Positions 14,460 through 16,045 of a DNA stretch of 16,045 bases are shown in pieces. A program made the translations under genes and the position numbers. Position 1 is the stretch's first letter, and every line of letters starts with the position of its first letter. Source of the stretch: Bacteroidota bacterium (GTDB lineage Bacteria > Bacteroidota > Bacteroidia > Cytophagales > Cyclobacteriaceae). The stretch spans positions 1-16,045 of the forward strand of contig JAEYXN010000101.1 of the NCBI GenBank assembly GCA_023431285.1. Reading direction: 5' to 3'. Under the pieces are notes generated by a model. It was not told the origin of the DNA, ran no database searches, and was given only the letters and a program-made list of their open reading frames with translations.

Positions 14460-15469
14460 AGTATAACCAGAAACGATTCATTCTAAAGTGGAACCCCGGC
14501 CGGATATTCATCGCATGGCTTAAGAAGATTCGCTTCAGAAAATATGAGAATGTTTCGCTTTATAAAATAATCAAGCTGTTCTTAACGAATCTCCGCGACG
14601 ACGAAATCCTCGATCGGGCCAACGGTGTTTCGTATAATTTCCTGCTTGCAATCTTTCCCGCGATCATCTTCCTGTTTACGCTTATCCCATACGTTACAGA
14701 GTTCTTTCCCGACGTAAATAAAGATAGCATCATGGAATTTCTCGGCGCACAAATCCCTCCCTCGATGTTCGATGTCGTTTCATCAACTGTGCTGGACATC
14801 GTAAGCAATCAGCGTGGCGGATTGTTGTCCTTCGGTTTTTTGTTCTCTCTTTACCTTTCCACCAACGGAACCCTTGCACTAATGCGGGCTTTCAACGCGT
14901 GCTACCGGACTATAGAAAACCGCACAGGACTCAAGACACGCGTCATTGCAACAGGCCTGACTATCAACCTGGCATTCGTCATTTTCCTTGCTATCATACT
15001 CCTCGTTGTGGGCCAACTCGTGCTTGAATATTTCCTCGCACATCTTCCTGAGTTTCCATTCCTGAATGACTTTACTGTATTCCTTCTTTTCGCCCTTCGG
15101 TTTCTGGTGATTTTTATCGTTTTCTTCCTGGCAATATCAACGTTGTACTATTTCGGTCCGGCAATACATTATAACTGGCGGTTCTTTTCCATCGGCTCTC
15201 TCATCTCTACACTCCTTATACTCGGTGTGTCGTACGGGTTTTCGTATTACATCACGAACTTCGGAACATACAATAAAGTATACGGATCGATCGGCGTTCT
15301 CATTGCGATCATGGTGTGGGTACAACTGGTGACAATTGTTCTTCTGGTAGGATATGAAGTAAACGCAAGCATCCATCATGCTGTCCGCAAGCAGGCCCTG
15401 TGGAACGCGCGATCTTTCAGGAGAGAGCCTGTGACTGAACAGCCTGACGTCACTTTAGGAAAGCACTAG
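14456..15469 (+). CDS. YihY/virulence factor BrkB family membrane protein
   Basis: At 337 residues it has about six membrane segments, roughly at 59-80, 122-143, 166-190, 206-231, 243-265 and 276-301, and a basic N-terminal tail. Family features include RANGVSYNFLLAIFPAIIFL (54-73) and, near the end, YGSIGVLIAIMVWV (276-289) with GYEVNA. The family was once labelled ribonuclease BN by mistake; its real function is not established. Some members have been proposed as transporters. I chose the ATG at 14456, overlapping the thioesterase stop as ATGA, over an earlier ATG at 14408. The earlier start would overlap the thioesterase by 52 bp and add an unconserved-looking tail. It is the last gene of the mltG trio, and its stop is 1 bp from the convergent cheB stop, with no terminator hairpin between them. 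Confidence 0.92.
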   Translation: MKYNQKRFILKWNPGRIFIAWLKKIRFRKYENVSLYKIIKLFLTNLRDDEILDRANGVSYNFLLAIFPAIIFLFTLIPYVTEFFPDVNKDSIMEFLGAQIPPSMFDVVSSTVLDIVSNQRGGLLSFGFLFSLYLSTNGTLALMRAFNACYRTIENRTGLKTRVIATGLTINLAFVIFLAIILLVVGQLVLEYFLAHLPEFPFLNDFTVFLLFALRFLVIFIVFFLAISTLYYFGPAIHYNWRFFSIGSLISTLLILGVSYGFSYYITNFGTYNKVYGSIGVLIAIMVWVQLVTIVLLVGYEVNASIHHAVRKQALWNARSFRREPVTEQPDVTLGKH

Positions 15470-15470
15470 G

Positions 15471-16045
15471 TCATTTTTCCATACTCCGGGTTTTCCTGGC
15501 CGCAAAATTACGAAGCGCGGCAGCAATCAACGCAGGTGGAAGCACCTCGGATGGATGGTCCCAACGAATTGTGTTTTCGGGCATCGATTTGAACTCTGTT
15601 GAATTTGGATCCTGCACAAATACGTGTCCTCCATGTTCATGGATGACCTGGGCACCAAGTGTTCCGTCATCACCCATTCCTGCAAGGATGACGCCGATGG
15701 CCAATGATTTTTTATCTTCAGCAAGAGAACAAAAGAACTCATCCACCGTGCGATTAATGGAACTGTCTTCGTCGCGCTTGCGCAGAAAAATTGTGCCATG
15801 TCTGATAAAGGCACGAACTCCTTCCGGCATCACATAAACGTGATCTGGCTGGATAAAGTCACCGGTTTCCATGCGCTTTACTTGCATTGAGGTGCACTTA
15901 GAGATGATGTGATCCAATACACTTTCGTGCGTTCGGAGAAGGTGCGTCACTACGCAGAATGCCATTCCGCTATCAGCAGGGATGCTACGAAAAAATTCTT
16001 TTAGCGGATCCTGCCCCCCCGCAGAGGCTCCGATCGCGACAATAT
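15471..16045 (-). CDS. CheB-type protein-glutamate methylesterase, 5' end outside window
   Basis: The frame is open from the right edge to TGA at 15471, giving 190 residues; the first ATG at 15965 lies inside the conserved domain and is not the start. It is the CheB catalytic domain: nucleophile Ser in IGASAGG at fragment residue 7, His34 in VVTHLL and Asp126 in GMGDDGT, the full Ser-His-Asp triad with family spacing. CheB removes methyl groups from, or deamidates, glutamyl residues of chemoreceptors. Homologous domains also occur fused to CheR and in non-chemotaxis signalling. The gene stops right after the methylesterase domain, so there is no CheR part downstream. Whether a receiver domain precedes it cannot be seen. 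A run of seven C (16014-16020) encodes the two Gly of the active-site motif. Confidence 0.92.
   Translation of the reverse strand, partial: IVAIGASAGGQDPLKEFFRSIPADSGMAFCVVTHLLRTHESVLDHIISKCTSMQVKRMETGDFIQPDHVYVMPEGVRAFIRHGTIFLRKRDEDSSINRTVDEFFCSLAEDKKSLAIGVILAGMGDDGTLGAQVIHEHGGHVFVQDPNSTEFKSMPENTIRWDHPSEVLPPALIAAALRNFAARKTRSMEK

Overview
The window looks like ordinary chromosomal DNA of a Bacteroidota bacterium, most likely of the Cytophagales type. Gene starts lack Shine-Dalgarno sequences. Several intergenic regions carry the Bacteroidota -7 promoter element TAnnTTTG. The gene set (adjacent era and der, WbqC, DUF3667, a SprT-like protease without a zinc ribbon, ClpC with a UVR segment, standalone CheB) also fits. 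Base composition looks even, and I see no insertion sequence, phage gene, CRISPR array or integrase. Assignment below phylum is inference.

Layout. At 1-1094 a 5'-truncated unknown gene converges on, and overlaps by 19 bp, a SprT-like metallopeptidase gene. At 1141-1408 there is a tiny lipoprotein gene with its own promoter and terminator. At 1447-3918 a leftward block holds, in transcription order, a promoter, the initiator tRNA, a strong terminator, era and der. This groups translation initiation with two ribosome-assembly GTPases. At 4109-8844 a rightward run of four genes encodes a lone receiver-domain response regulator, a zinc-ribbon DUF3667 membrane protein, the RarA/MgsA replication-recombination ATPase and a large membrane-anchored von Willebrand A protein. 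Gaps in the last three are under 45 bp. A hairpin at 8866-8887 separates this run from the leftward run yciO-like, wbqC-like, clpC (12889-8910).

At 13006-15469 a rightward, translationally coupled trio encodes the MltG lytic transglycosylase, a hotdog thioesterase and a YihY/BrkB membrane protein, with overlapping stop and start codons. At 15471-16045 a CheB methylesterase gene enters from the right edge on the opposite strand and is cut off there.

Themes are housekeeping: ribosome assembly and initiation, proteolysis (ClpC, SprT-like), replication restart (RarA), peptidoglycan synthesis (MltG) and phosphorelay signalling (receiver, CheB). I found no convincing complete undescribed system. 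The best candidate for uncharacterised biology is the receiver-DUF3667-RarA-VWA run. Smaller points of interest are a possibly leaderless yciO-like mRNA, a WbqC gene with no ATG anywhere, and an initiator tRNA with a C-U pair at 1:72.
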